From CAZJYI01 sp964550025 (GTDB taxonomy: Bacteria > Verrucomicrobiota > Kiritimatiellia > UBA8416 > CAYOBW01): DNA of 64,000 nt. The stretch's first letter is position 1, and each line of letters starts with the position of its first letter. The DNA is taken from NCBI GenBank assembly GCA_964550025.1, contig CAZJYI010000041.1:13596-77595 (forward strand). Direction: 5' to 3'. This document shows positions 42,097-51,621 of the stretch, one piece after another. The notes beneath the pieces were generated by a model. It was not told the DNA's origin. It saw only the letters and a program-made list of their open reading frames with translations, and did not search any database. The position numbers were made by a program, and so were the translations under genes.

Positions 42097-42449
42097 GACT
42101 GTCCTCCGTGAACGGTGGTGAAAAGGTGAAAAGGCGGCATTCAACACCAACCGCCGTAACCTGTCAATTCACTGGCGCATTGTCAACGGTTGACCAACAG
42201 CCTGCAATGACGGCATGCTCTTTGTCTCTCACTCGGTCGGGGTGGCGGAGGCGCCCGGGATGCCGCTACGGCGCAGAGCGTCGCCCTGGAGCGCGGCGGG
42301 CATGCCACGTCGTAGCCGCCACGGGCGGAGAAGACAGGCCTCCGCCGCATCCCGTGGCCGTTGCGGGTGGGAGGCCGGCGGGGCCGCCGGCCCTCCAGGG
42401 AATTGGTAATAGCTCGTCTTCTGTGCGATGGAGGAAACAGGAAGTGAAC
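42097..42449. other. divergent gap with GC-rich palindromes
   Basis: A 353-base gap. The clearest structure is GGAGGGCCGGCGGCC-type hairpin sequence at 42370-42397 (GGCCGGCGG against CCGCCGGCC with a short loop), preceded by related GCCGC-rich units. A ribosome site (AGGAAGTG) precedes the HAD gene. No open frame that I would call a gene. Confidence 0.5.
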
Positions 42450-43361
42450 ATGCCCGAGACATTCAGCCGCGATGACCTTGCCGCTCTTGCCCCGCAGCAC
42501 GAAACGTTCGTCGGCGTGGACTCCGACGGGTGCGTGTTCGATACGATGGAGGTGAAACAGAAGCAGTGCTTCCATCCCGCCATTGTCGCACACTGGGAGC
42601 TCGAGGCCATTGAGCTCTACGTGCGCCAGTGCGCCGAGTTCGTGAATCTGTACTCCCGGTGGCGCGGACAGAACCGTTTCACGGCGCTGGTACAGATGTT
42701 CGAGCTGCTGGCCCAGCGTCCCGAGGTCCTGGCGTCAGGCATCGCACTGCCCGGTCTTGGTTCCCTGAAGGAACTGATCGCGTCCGGCGTTCCCCTGGGC
42801 AACCCTGCATTGGAAGAAGCTGCCGCTGAGAGCGGCGACGCGGAGCTGGCGTCGTTCCTGCGCTGGAGCCTGGACGTCAATGCCATCGTTGCCGAACGTG
42901 TGCGCTCCGTTCCGCCTTTTCCGTGGGCACGCAAGGCGCTGGACATGATGCAGCAGAACTCCGACGTCGTCTGCGTGTCGCAGACGCCGAACGAGGCCCT
43001 GGTGCGCGAGTGGGAAGCGAACGGACTGACGGGGTCGGTGCGCGCGATCGCGGGCCAGGAGCTGGGCACCAAGACCGAGCACCTCGCGCTGGCGACGCGC
43101 GACCGCTATGCCGCCGCCCGCGTCCTCATGATCGGCGACGCCTTCGGCGACCTGGCGGCCGCGCACGACAACGGCGCCCTGTTCTACCCGATCCTCCCCG
43201 GCCGGGAAGACGCGTCGTGGGAACGCTTCTGCAGCGAGGCATACCCCCGGTTCCTCGACGGCGACTACGCCGGTTCCTTCGAAACCGACTGCATTGCCGA
43301 GTTCAAATCCCTCCTCCCCACCACCCCGCCGTGGGTGGAGCGGCCGGGCACGGTGAGCTGA
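42450..43361 (+). CDS. HAD-family hydrolase
   Basis: A 303-residue cytoplasmic protein with haloacid-dehalogenase marks: motif I FVGVDSDGCVFDTMEV, with nucleophile and acid/base Asp in DSDG, motif II in VCVSQTPNEALVREW, and motif IV VLMIGDAFGDLAAAHDNGAL. A large helical cap (about 60-150) lies between them. Typically a phosphatase; the substrate is unknown. ATG at 42450, with AGGAAGTGAAC upstream. Single gene before the AbrB/VapC pair. Confidence 0.88.
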   Translation: MPETFSRDDLAALAPQHETFVGVDSDGCVFDTMEVKQKQCFHPAIVAHWELEAIELYVRQCAEFVNLYSRWRGQNRFTALVQMFELLAQRPEVLASGIALPGLGSLKELIASGVPLGNPALEEAAAESGDAELASFLRWSLDVNAIVAERVRSVPPFPWARKALDMMQQNSDVVCVSQTPNEALVREWEANGLTGSVRAIAGQELGTKTEHLALATRDRYAAARVLMIGDAFGDLAAAHDNGALFYPILPGREDASWERFCSEAYPRFLDGDYAGSFETDCIAEFKSLLPTTPPWVERPGTVS

Positions 43362-43477
43362 ACAGCGTTGAAAAATGCCGCCCCCCGGTCGATGCGCAGC
43401 GATAAGCAGGGTCTGTCCCCGCCAAGCGGTGCCGATTTCCGCGACGCCGGGCTTGCATGTCCGTTTGTCTGATGATA

Positions 43478-43493
43478 TCTTACATCTGTGTAA
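43478..43493. promoter_or_regulatory. palindromic operator candidate before AbrB/VapC pair
   Basis: CTTACA TCTG TGTAAG, a perfect six-base inverted repeat, 24 bases before the antitoxin ATG. Toxin-antitoxin antitoxins of the AbrB type normally bind such sites to repress their own operon. A weak promoter (TTGCAT at 43452 and TATCTT at 43475, 17 apart) overlaps its left side. Confidence 0.55.
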
Positions 43494-43517
43494 GGCCATC
43501 ATGAAAGGAATCCTGTA

Positions 43518-43763
43518 ATGGAAGCTACGCTTACATCAAAGGGGCAGTTGACCGTACCCAAACCAATTCGCGACAAATTGCGGTTGCACGCGGGAGACCG
43601 GCTCGACTTCTTTCTCAGGGAGGACGGGCACGTGGAAATGGTGGCGAAGAAGAGCTCGCTGCGAGATCTGAAAGTGTTGGTTCCGCCGCCGGTCAAGGGC
43701 GTGACGTTGCGGGATATGGACCGGGCCATAGCGGAAGGGGCGAGCGAAGATGGTGGGGCTTGA
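43518..43763 (+). CDS. AbrB/SpoVT-type antitoxin (VapB/MazE class)
   Basis: An 81-residue protein. The swapped-hairpin DNA-binding domain occupies 1-50: MEATLTSKGQLTVPKPIRDK, LHAGDRLDFFLREDGHVEMV. The C-terminal 30 residues (VPPPVKGVTLRDMDRAIAEG) would wrap the toxin. AAGGA lies upstream. Overlaps the PIN toxin start by 14 bases, the usual arrangement. Candidate operator at 43478. Confidence 0.93.
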   Translation: MEATLTSKGQLTVPKPIRDKLRLHAGDRLDFFLREDGHVEMVAKKSSLRDLKVLVPPPVKGVTLRDMDRAIAEGASEDGGA

Positions 43764-44160
43764 TACGAACCTGCTGGTTCGCTATATCACTCAGGATGGC
43801 GACGAAGCCCCCGCCGTGACGCAGCATCTGGAACGCGAGTGTACGGCCGATCGCCCCGGTTTCATCTGTCTCGTTGTCCTTTGTGAGCTCGTCTGGGTGT
43901 TGCGTCGCGCGTACAAGTACGACCGCGAATCGATCGCAGCCATTATGGAGCGTGTCCTCGTGACGGCCGAGTTCGAGGTCGAACGTTCTGCCTTGGCCTG
44001 GCGTGCACTGAGAGCGTATCGAGGGGGTAAGGCCGACTTCTCCGACTACCTGATCGGCTCTATCGCATGGGAACACGAGGCCGCTCCTGTGCACACGCTG
44101 GACCGTAAGGCCGCTGGTAGTCCCGATTTCCAGTTGGTCGAGACCGAACAAGCGCTCTGA
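43750..44160 (+). CDS. PIN-domain toxin (VapC-like RNase)
   Basis: A 136-residue PIN RNase. Conserved acidic residues are in place: Asp in VGLDTNLLVRYI, Glu in LVVLCELVWVLRRAY, Asp in KADFSDYLIG, and HTLDRKAAGS near the C-terminus. Such toxins cut tRNA or rRNA when free of antitoxin. The start lies within the antitoxin gene. Complete and likely active. Confidence 0.93.
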   Translation: MVGLDTNLLVRYITQDGDEAPAVTQHLERECTADRPGFICLVVLCELVWVLRRAYKYDRESIAAIMERVLVTAEFEVERSALAWRALRAYRGGKADFSDYLIGSIAWEHEAAPVHTLDRKAAGSPDFQLVETEQAL

Positions 44161-44214
44161 ACGGACGGACGTTCCCGCTTCCTCGGCGGCAGCAGCTCCG
44201 GCCCTCCGCACAGC

Positions 44215-44413
44215 AGCGGAACGCGCCGAGCGTTCCGATCTCCGGGGGCGGAAGACTTGGCATCTTCCGCTCTTCCCTCTGCATACGGCCATCTGTAGCG
44301 GAACGCGTCAAGCGTTCCGATCTCCGGGGACGGAAGACTTGGCGTCTTCCGCTACTTCCCTCTGCATACGGCCGTCTGTAGCGGAACGCACCAAGCGTTC
44401 CGATCTCCGGGGG
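44215..44413. repeat. 82-83-bp tandem repeat array
   Basis: Units begin at 44215, 44297 and 44380 (the last incomplete), with little divergence. Each carries two hairpins: CGGAACGC ... GCGTTCCG and CGGAAGAC ... GTCTTCCG (in one unit AGAC reads as AGAT). A solo copy of the second hairpin lies at 7161. It abuts the 3' end of the giant exported protein gene. Confidence 0.9.
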
Positions 44414-44418
44414 ACAGG

Positions 44419-47400
44419 CTACCAGTCCCCGCCTTCCTGCAGGATCGCCCGGTAGTAGATCGTGGGGGGATCCCCGGGCTGGGAAGCAGGGTTGATGATG
44501 TGCGACCAGTTCATTGTTCCGTCGACGCCGGGCACGTTCGCGCCGCCGGGCGCCGGCATCCAGAACCCCTCGATGAGGTTGGTGCAGTACTCGATCGCAT
44601 AGTCCGAGTCGCCGCTCGTGCCGGACAGCGTGAGTCGATTGGCCTGGTTCATGCCGTCCGGAACGCGAGCCGCAATGCTGTCAATGGACAGAATGCCGAC
44701 ACTGATGACACGTGCGTCGGTCACCGTTCCGACCTCGTTGGATGCCGTCACCTGGATGACTTTCTGTCCGCCGGAGTCCCATCCCATGTCCAGCATGTCC
44801 TGCATGGCGCTGTGCGTATGCTGGCATGGCGCCAGGTCCGTGGCCGTGCAGCGGTACGTGATAGGGGTGATCACGTCGTCGCCTGTCACCGTGGCGCGGT
44901 AGAGGTAGCTGCCGCCCTTGGTCACGAAAGTGGGGCCGCTGATTGTGACGCCCGCAAGAGCCCCCATGCGCCAATGGATGCGGTTGTGGGTGTCGCCGTC
45001 GAACATCTCTCCCCCGAACATGCCGGTGGCGTTCACGAATACAAGCTCGCCCTGGTCTACGGTTTTTAGCACGTTGTACGACCGTCCCGGGGTCGTGGTT
45101 GGGAACCTGGCGCTCACGATTCGGTGTCGTTCGGCGTTGTCCACCCGCAGGAGGCAACCGCCGCTTTCGCCGTAGCCGAACGTGCAACGGGTGAACGGGT
45201 ACTTCGGATCGATCCGGGCGAGTGAGGTGACATAGACGCCCCTGGCAGACACGTACTCGAAGACCGTGTGCTCGGCGCCGATCTGGGCGTTCTTGTCGAG
45301 GTACACGTCAAAGAACCCGGACCGCCCGGAGCGCGTGAGCCTGGAGTTGCTGCCCACGCTGCCCAGGAACTCGACGGCCCCATCCGGCCCGACGTACAGT
45401 CGCTGGCCAACGCCTATCTCGACCGTCGAGCCATTGTTCGCCCGCAGAATTCCCCCCTCGTCCACCGTCAGGTCCCCCAGGCACTCCAGTGTATGCCCCC
45501 GGACATCGAGAATTCCGGAATCCACCAGGGCTTCCCCGGCCAGGTGGACATCCGAGCCCAGTTGTACGGGCAGCGGCACCCTCGGCCGTCCGGACCAGGG
45601 CTTGTTCACGACGAGATTCACGAAACCTCCGGCCGCCGGCACGTGCGTGAGAGTCTGCTTGAGGCGCGTGCCCTGGAAGTACACCGTGCTCCCCGCGCTC
45701 TGGTCGTCCCAACTGCCTCCGGCCCCGATCGTCAGGTCCCCCTCGAAGTAGTGCGTCAGGTTGGAGTGGTCCTGGTAGAACGACCAGGACCCGTTGGAAA
45801 CCACGCAATCGCCCTTCACCAGAACACCGTCCTCGCAGGCGACACTGCCGAAGCTCTTGTCGACGAGCACGTCAAAGAACTCCTCCTGCGCTGCGCCGGT
45901 CCTGACGTGCTGATTTCCGGTGCCGTCGAAGATGATCCGCGAGGACGTACCGGGGGTGAACCCGTTCGTCGGGCTGTAGCCCGAGTTCTCGTTCATCCAG
46001 TCGTCCTCCACGTAGATGTTCACGCCGGCGGCGTCGGCGTTGAGACCGGCCCCTTCGTCTATGCGCACGTCGTAGCGCACGTCCAGCGCGGAGCCCGAGT
46101 TCATCTTCAGCATGCCGTCGCGGACCTCGAGCCACCACCCGACGCGGGCGGTCTTGCCCGCCGCGAGCTCCAGCGCCTCGGGCGACGTGCTGGTCTTCTC
46201 GACCGTCAGGTAGTGGAACGACTCGTCGGTCAGGATGTCGGCATCCGCGGCGCCAACGAACGTGACCCTGTCCGTGCCCTCCACGAAGCCCGCGTTACCC
46301 ACGCCGTTGCTCCAACTCCCGCCGACGTCGATGTCCATGCCGTTGGCGGCCAGCGCGCCGCTCTGGATGATCACGTCGCCGTTGACAACCAGCGTGTCCG
46401 TGTAGTTGGTGCCCAGCGTGATGGGCGCCGTGCTTCGGATTATCAGGTCGTTGAGGAAATCTCCGACATTGGGCTTGAGTTCCACGGATCCGGGGTTTCC
46501 CGCGAACTCGAGGCTTCCGTCGTGACACGCGATGTTCCCGCCCATGTTGTTGAGGAACCCCTCGATCACCACCGGGTACGGCGAGTTGGACTCGAATCTC
46601 CCCTGCCAGATGTAGACGTTATCGAGGCGGAGGGCATCGACGCTGTAGCGGCTCACATACACACTGCCGCCGCCCGATTTGTTGCAGACCACGCGGAATA
46701 GTCCGCAGCCGGACTCGTAGCTTCGGATCAGGCTCGTGCCGGAGCCGTCGAATTGCACGTAACCCGAGCTGGGCTGGATGTTCGCCCCTTCTTGGAAGAA
46801 CCAGTTGCCGCCCACGTGAATCCGCGCCGAACCGATCTGCCGAAGCGTCGAGCCCGCCTCCCACGATACGTCGTCCGCGATGTAGGTATGAGTAAGTGTT
46901 CTGTTCATGGCGAAGCTGCCGTGACAGACCAGATCGTCGTTGATGTGCAGTTCCTGGTTCTCGAGGGTCAGCGTGGCGCCGCGCTCGATCGTCATGTCCC
47001 GACAGTAGGCCGTCGCGTTCTCGATTACCGGGCTGTGCGGCGTGCCCGGCGGGATCACCACGTTGACCGTTGCGCTGGGCACGCGGTTGTCGTTCCAATT
47101 GCCGGCCGTATGCCAGTCGGTCGAGACATCGCCTTCCCATAGCCCCGCCTGCAGCGGATCGATGACGATGTCGAAGTTGGCCGCGCTCTCGTCATTCGCC
47201 CAGACGCACAGGCCGTACTCGTCGTTGAGGTCGACCGTGGCCGTGAAGGACTCGTTCTCTGCCGCCCCGCCGGCGGTTGAGCGGGCGAGGTAGGACTCGC
47301 GGTTCTTGACATAGACGCCGCGCCCCGAGCCGAACAGCCCAATGTCGAGGTCCGCCGTGCCCGAGTTGAGCCGCAGCTCGATGTTGTAGCTGCCCGGTGT

Positions 47401-49200
47401 TAGCGCCACGTCCCACATCTCCGCCACGTCGCCCGCCACCCAGGCGATGCCGGCGTTCGTCCCGACGCTCAGGGTTTCGGTGTGTCCCTCGTACTCGACG
47501 CTGGCGTCGCCCGAGCCCGAATAGCGGTATGCCCTGACGCCGCGGTATTCGACCGGGAAGTGATTCCCGTCGCCGACCACGAAATCCACCGGCTTCGTGT
47601 AGGTAGAACTAGCCAATTCGGTCGCGAACGTCTCGTCTTCGTACAGCCGCATGCTCCAGTTCCCGCCCGCCACGTTGTTGCGGACAGCCACGACCCACCA
47701 ATTGCTGGAGTTCGCCACGGGTCCTCTGAACCGGTAGTAGGCTGGTTCATCGGCGGTATCCACCTCGACATCGCTGTTCAGCGAGGTGGGCACCACGTGT
47801 CCGGCGTTGCCCACACTGAAGCCGCTCTCGCCGCTGCCGAATACGCTGGCAGCCGCCTTCACCCAGTAGTAGTACTGGCCGCCCGGCCCCGGGTCGTAGT
47901 CGTAATAGGTTGTGCCCGCCAGCCAGCCCGTCAGAGCCGTGGCGTCGACCGCGCTGTTGACGGTGTGGCGGTAGACTCTGTAGTGCGTCGCGCCACTCAC
48001 GGCGTTCCACGTCAGCCGGATGCGGTCGGAGTAGGCGCCGTCCGTGGCCTGCACGTTTCCAGGCGCGCTCATCGTAGTGATGGTCACCTGCGGGGAGGCA
48101 AAGGAGTAGGTGTTGTTGCCTTCCGACGATTCCGCCACGACAGTCCCGTGGTCCACAAATATGCCTACATAGTACGTGCCGGATGGAATGGGCGGGTAGA
48201 TGCTGCGCACGTCCACGTTGATATTCTCGGAACTGAACCCCCCCGAGCCCAGCGCCGGGACGGCGTCGGTGCCGATCAGGTAGTCGGCGGTGCTGATGGT
48301 CGAGTTCGGCGAGAGGTAGTAGCCGAGAACCGAGGCGTCCGCCGTACCTGCCCCGGCCGCGTTTCGGACACGCACGCTGACGCCCACGGTCGTCCCGGCA
48401 ACCGAGTGATTCGGGTTCTCGTAGGTGAGATCGGGCGGCGGGTAGTCCCACACGTCGTGCGCAAGCATGTCGACCTCGAGAGCCGACGGCGACCGCCGCA
48501 CGCCCGCGTTGATGCTCGTGTTCATCAGGTGATTGGGATGAGAGAACGAGGAGAGATGGGTCCCGGCGCCCGAGGAGACCAGGGTGGCCGTGGGCGTGCC
48601 GCCGTCGTTGTAGGTGCGGCCGCCGCCGGCCTTTGGGGTGACGTTGCGCTCGAAGCGTTCGTAGTACACCGTGAAACCGAGTGCATGGCAGATCTCGTGG
48701 GTCATCACCGAGTAGTAGTCGACCTGGCCGCCCGGCGGCGCGTCCAGCCCGACGTGCCACGTAATCACGGCGTTGTTGTTCATCTCGATGTCGGAGCTGA
48801 TTGGCCGCCCATCGGCATCCTCGGTGAAGTTGAAAGACCGCCCCAGAGTCGTGAGCTCCTGGCCGCCGTCCGCCTTCGGAATCCAGCCTTTCGCGTCCTC
48901 GACCTTCTGCCCGCTGTTAGGCGGCGGGATGGCGCCCAGATTCGCGTTGTCGAACGTGAGATGCACCTGGTGCGACGTCTCGGGCAGAAGCGCCTCCCAC
49001 TCGTCGATAGCGTGCTGAGTGACCGCACGTTCCTCGGTCGACAGATTGCCCCAGTCGTCCACAACGATGTCGACCGCCGGCGCCGACACGCCGGTGAGAC
49101 AGACCCACGCGGCCACGATGACGCCCAGCGCCGCCCGCCGCCAACGAAACCCCAAACGACCGCACCCAGCCCGAGAACCGATATGACACAATGAGCTCAT
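44419..49200 (-). CDS. giant exported beta-rich protein with metzincin-like and CARDB domains
   Basis: A 1593-residue exported protein, start at 49200 with GGAGGATGTC upstream and signal peptide (ALGVIVAAWVCLTGVSAPA). The N-terminal 250 residues resemble a metzincin protease: HEICHALGF at about 165, but no third histidine follows at the usual spacing, so activity is unsure. A CARDB adhesion domain comes next (about 260-380; ENPNHSVAGTTVGVSVRVRN, VVAESSEGNNTYSF), then an fn3-like domain (about 390-470; RLTWNAVSGATHYRVYRH). About 700-1450 is a long run of beta-helix or parallel-beta sequence (VVIPPGTPHSPVIENATAYC, LTLENQELHINDDLVCHG). The C-terminal beta domain is shared with other exported proteins here. 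Probably surface or outer-membrane-bound. Confidence 0.85.
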   Translation of the reverse strand: MSSLCHIGSRAGCGRLGFRWRRAALGVIVAAWVCLTGVSAPAVDIVVDDWGNLSTEERAVTQHAIDEWEALLPETSHQVHLTFDNANLGAIPPPNSGQKVEDAKGWIPKADGGQELTTLGRSFNFTEDADGRPISSDIEMNNNAVITWHVGLDAPPGGQVDYYSVMTHEICHALGFTVYYERFERNVTPKAGGGRTYNDGGTPTATLVSSGAGTHLSSFSHPNHLMNTSINAGVRRSPSALEVDMLAHDVWDYPPPDLTYENPNHSVAGTTVGVSVRVRNAAGAGTADASVLGYYLSPNSTISTADYLIGTDAVPALGSGGFSSENINVDVRSIYPPIPSGTYYVGIFVDHGTVVAESSEGNNTYSFASPQVTITTMSAPGNVQATDGAYSDRIRLTWNAVSGATHYRVYRHTVNSAVDATALTGWLAGTTYYDYDPGPGGQYYYWVKAAASVFGSGESGFSVGNAGHVVPTSLNSDVEVDTADEPAYYRFRGPVANSSNWWVVAVRNNVAGGNWSMRLYEDETFATELASSTYTKPVDFVVGDGNHFPVEYRGVRAYRYSGSGDASVEYEGHTETLSVGTNAGIAWVAGDVAEMWDVALTPGSYNIELRLNSGTADLDIGLFGSGRGVYVKNRESYLARSTAGGAAENESFTATVDLNDEYGLCVWANDESAANFDIVIDPLQAGLWEGDVSTDWHTAGNWNDNRVPSATVNVVIPPGTPHSPVIENATAYCRDMTIERGATLTLENQELHINDDLVCHGSFAMNRTLTHTYIADDVSWEAGSTLRQIGSARIHVGGNWFFQEGANIQPSSGYVQFDGSGTSLIRSYESGCGLFRVVCNKSGGGSVYVSRYSVDALRLDNVYIWQGRFESNSPYPVVIEGFLNNMGGNIACHDGSLEFAGNPGSVELKPNVGDFLNDLIIRSTAPITLGTNYTDTLVVNGDVIIQSGALAANGMDIDVGGSWSNGVGNAGFVEGTDRVTFVGAADADILTDESFHYLTVEKTSTSPEALELAAGKTARVGWWLEVRDGMLKMNSGSALDVRYDVRIDEGAGLNADAAGVNIYVEDDWMNENSGYSPTNGFTPGTSSRIIFDGTGNQHVRTGAAQEEFFDVLVDKSFGSVACEDGVLVKGDCVVSNGSWSFYQDHSNLTHYFEGDLTIGAGGSWDDQSAGSTVYFQGTRLKQTLTHVPAAGGFVNLVVNKPWSGRPRVPLPVQLGSDVHLAGEALVDSGILDVRGHTLECLGDLTVDEGGILRANNGSTVEIGVGQRLYVGPDGAVEFLGSVGSNSRLTRSGRSGFFDVYLDKNAQIGAEHTVFEYVSARGVYVTSLARIDPKYPFTRCTFGYGESGGCLLRVDNAERHRIVSARFPTTTPGRSYNVLKTVDQGELVFVNATGMFGGEMFDGDTHNRIHWRMGALAGVTISGPTFVTKGGSYLYRATVTGDDVITPITYRCTATDLAPCQHTHSAMQDMLDMGWDSGGQKVIQVTASNEVGTVTDARVISVGILSIDSIAARVPDGMNQANRLTLSGTSGDSDYAIEYCTNLIEGFWMPAPGGANVPGVDGTMNWSHIINPASQPGDPPTIYYRAILQEGGDW

Positions 49201-49415
49201 GACATCCTCCCCACACGATTTGAAACCCGCGCAACCCTAACAGCTTCGTACCCCGAAAGAACCTCCCATGTCGGGCATTGTGACGCTTCTTTCCACCGAT
49301 GTCAATCGCTGCCTTGCGCATTGACGCCGGCACACCCCGTCCGTCACCATGAAGAGACCGGAGAGAACGACTGCGGGTGGGATATGCGGACAGTCAGACC
49401 AATTGCGGGGGGACA

Positions 49416-51278
49416 ATGACACGAATCGCTCTCGTCACGATGCCCTTTGCGTCCTCCGCGACGCCTTCCCTCGGCCTGACCCAGCTCAAGCACGTCCTCG
49501 ATCGCCGTTTTGGGGATGAGGTCGAGACGACCGTCTGCTACGTCAACCACGATGCCGCGGCCTTCATCGACGACGTTCCCTTCTACAAGTATGCCGTCTC
49601 GAATCACGGGTTCAGGACAGGCCTGGGGGACTGGTTCTTTCGTGCCGCGGCCTTCCCGGACGCCCCGGACAACGCCGAGGAGTATCTTGGCCTCTACCAT
49701 CCCGGTGACGGGGACGTCGAAGGCAGTATCCGGCATGCCGTCGCAGAGAAGCGCCCACAGCTCGATCGCTTCCTGAGCGACGTGATCGAGAAACACGACC
49801 TGACCGCTTCCGCCATCGTCGGCCTCTCGTCGACCTTCTCTCAGACCACGGCGTCGCTGGCCCTCGCACGGAAACTCAAGGAGCGCAAGCCGGGCATCAT
49901 CGTCGTAATGGGCGGTGCGGCCTGCACTCGCGAGCCGGGCCTGGAGCTCCTGCGGAACTGTGATTGCCTGGACTACGTTTTCTCCGGTCCCGCGCTTGTC
50001 AGCTTCCCGGAGTTCGTGCGTCATTGCCTCGCCGGCGACCGCTCCGCGTGCGACCGCATCGACGGCGTGTTCTCGCGCAACAATCAGTCCCAGTGGCAGC
50101 TTTCCGGCCGGGACGGAGCGGCGTCCCCACTGTCGTCCCTGGGCGCGGAGCTCGACGTCAACGAGAACCTGAAGCTCGACTACACGCCCTATCTTGATGC
50201 GCTCGAAGCGGCTTTTCCCGACGGTGAATGGGAGCACAGACTTCTCTTCGAGACCTCCCGCGGCTGCTGGTGGGGGGAGAAGGTGCGCTGCAGTTTCTGC
50301 GGGCTGAACGGCCCCGATATATGCTTCCGTGCCATGACACCCGAGAACGCTCTCGAACAGATTCGGTGGATGCTGAGCTATGCCCCCCGGTGCGACTTCT
50401 TCGCGAGTGTCGACAACATCCTGTCGCGCGACTACCTCACGGGTGTCTTTCCACATCTCCGGACGCCGCCGGGAGTTCGGTTGCAGTATGAGCTTCGCGC
50501 GGACCTCACGGAGGAGGAGATAGGCGTACTGTGCAACGCCGGCGTCACGGCGATACAGCCCGGACTGGAGGCGCTGTCGACAGCGACCCTCAAGTTGATG
50601 AAGAAGGGAACGAGCGCTTTCAGCAACGTCCGTTTTCTCAAACGATGCAGCAAGTTCCCGGTCTTTGTCGGGTGGAACATCGTGATGGGACTGCCCCGCG
50701 AGGACACCCGTACCTACGAGAAGTACCTGGCAGACATGCCGAAGCTCACGCATCTGCCGCCGCCAATGATGGCGCACCCCGTTGAGTACGTGCGCCACAC
50801 CGATTACTTCGACAACCCGGAGAAGTACGGACTGGATCTTCACCCCGAGCCGTACTACGCCCTGACCTATCCGTTTGGTGCACAGGCTCTCGCGGACCTC
50901 GCGCACCGCTTCATGGACGCGAATTGCGATGTGCCGGACCTCATCTCCTGGATGAACGCGCTCTGTGAGGGAATCCGCTTTTGGAATACAAGGTGGTACA
51001 ACCGCGATGGGGGGGAACAGGCGCAACTCCGGCTGATCGAGCGGGACGACGAGCCCGTCGTCTACGATTCGCGCACGGGCCAGGTCGTCGAGCATCACCT
51101 TTCGCGAACCGCGGAGGCGCTGCTCCACTGCCTCGAGGAACCGCGTCGCGTTGAAGAACTGACTGTGGAGCTGCCGGACCGGTCTGACGCGGAGGTAGCG
51201 GAGGCGTTTGCGTTCCTGCGGGCGCAGGACCTGCTCTTCGAAGAGGGCGGCCGCTTCATGAGCCTGGTGATCGTCTGA
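49416..51278 (+). CDS. RiPP maturation radical SAM enzyme (rSAM_ocin_1-like)
   Basis: A 620-residue radical SAM protein from the ATG at 49416 (GGGGGGAC upstream). N-terminal B12-binding-type domain (about 1-190). The radical SAM cluster motif is the unusual CWWGEKVRCSFC (Cx7CxxC, about residue 282), followed by GLNG, the signature of the ribosomal-peptide maturation radical SAM family 1, usually found with nitrile-hydratase- or Nif11-type precursor peptides. C-terminal region with helices and a winged-helix-like part (about 540-620). No precursor or RiPP accessory gene is visible nearby. A tandem repeat follows its stop. Confidence 0.88.
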   Translation: MTRIALVTMPFASSATPSLGLTQLKHVLDRRFGDEVETTVCYVNHDAAAFIDDVPFYKYAVSNHGFRTGLGDWFFRAAAFPDAPDNAEEYLGLYHPGDGDVEGSIRHAVAEKRPQLDRFLSDVIEKHDLTASAIVGLSSTFSQTTASLALARKLKERKPGIIVVMGGAACTREPGLELLRNCDCLDYVFSGPALVSFPEFVRHCLAGDRSACDRIDGVFSRNNQSQWQLSGRDGAASPLSSLGAELDVNENLKLDYTPYLDALEAAFPDGEWEHRLLFETSRGCWWGEKVRCSFCGLNGPDICFRAMTPENALEQIRWMLSYAPRCDFFASVDNILSRDYLTGVFPHLRTPPGVRLQYELRADLTEEEIGVLCNAGVTAIQPGLEALSTATLKLMKKGTSAFSNVRFLKRCSKFPVFVGWNIVMGLPREDTRTYEKYLADMPKLTHLPPPMMAHPVEYVRHTDYFDNPEKYGLDLHPEPYYALTYPFGAQALADLAHRFMDANCDVPDLISWMNALCEGIRFWNTRWYNRDGGEQAQLRLIERDDEPVVYDSRTGQVVEHHLSRTAEALLHCLEEPRRVEELTVELPDRSDAEVAEAFAFLRAQDLLFEEGGRFMSLVIV

Positions 51279-51285
51279 GATGTCT

Positions 51286-51505
51286 CAGGTTTGTGTGCCG
51301 CAACCGTCGGGCGGCGTTCCCTGGAATCCCAGGCGCTTGCCGCCTGGAAGTTTCAGGTTTGTGTGCCGCAACCGTCGGGCGGCGTTCCCTGGAATCCCAG
51401 GCGCTTGCCGCCTGGAAGTTTCAGGTTTGTGTGCTACAACAGCTGGGCACGGCTCCACGGAATCCCAGGCGCTTGCCGCCTGGAAGTTTCAGGTTTGTGT
51501 GCTAC
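51286..51505. repeat. 68-bp tandem repeat after RiPP enzyme gene
   Basis: CAGGTTTGTGTG occurs at 51286, 51354, 51422 and 51490, exactly 68 bases apart. The first two units are nearly identical; the third differs in its middle. Each unit holds a hairpin, CCAGGCG CTTGC CGCCTGG. All forward frames are open across it, but 68 is not a multiple of three, so the frame shifts with each unit and coding is unlikely. Confidence 0.93.
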
Positions 51506-51621
51506 AGGGCACGCTCAACTCCCCTCTTTGGAGTCCGGGGGAGAGCGAGAGGGAGAGATTCGCGCGCTCCTCGCTCCCGTCGGACTCGGATTCTGGTCGG
51601 GGCGTCGGCGTGTAGCGAGGG

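Noticed and set aside
49349..49520. Small plus-strand frame starting MKRPERTTAGG that overlaps the radical SAM start, as precursor peptide
   Set aside because: No ribosome site, runs into the enzyme gene in another frame, no leader or core features.
51286..51505. CRISPR array
   Set aside because: Only three and a bit units with almost identical 'spacers' in the first two; no cas genes; units carry a hairpin but no repeat/spacer pattern.
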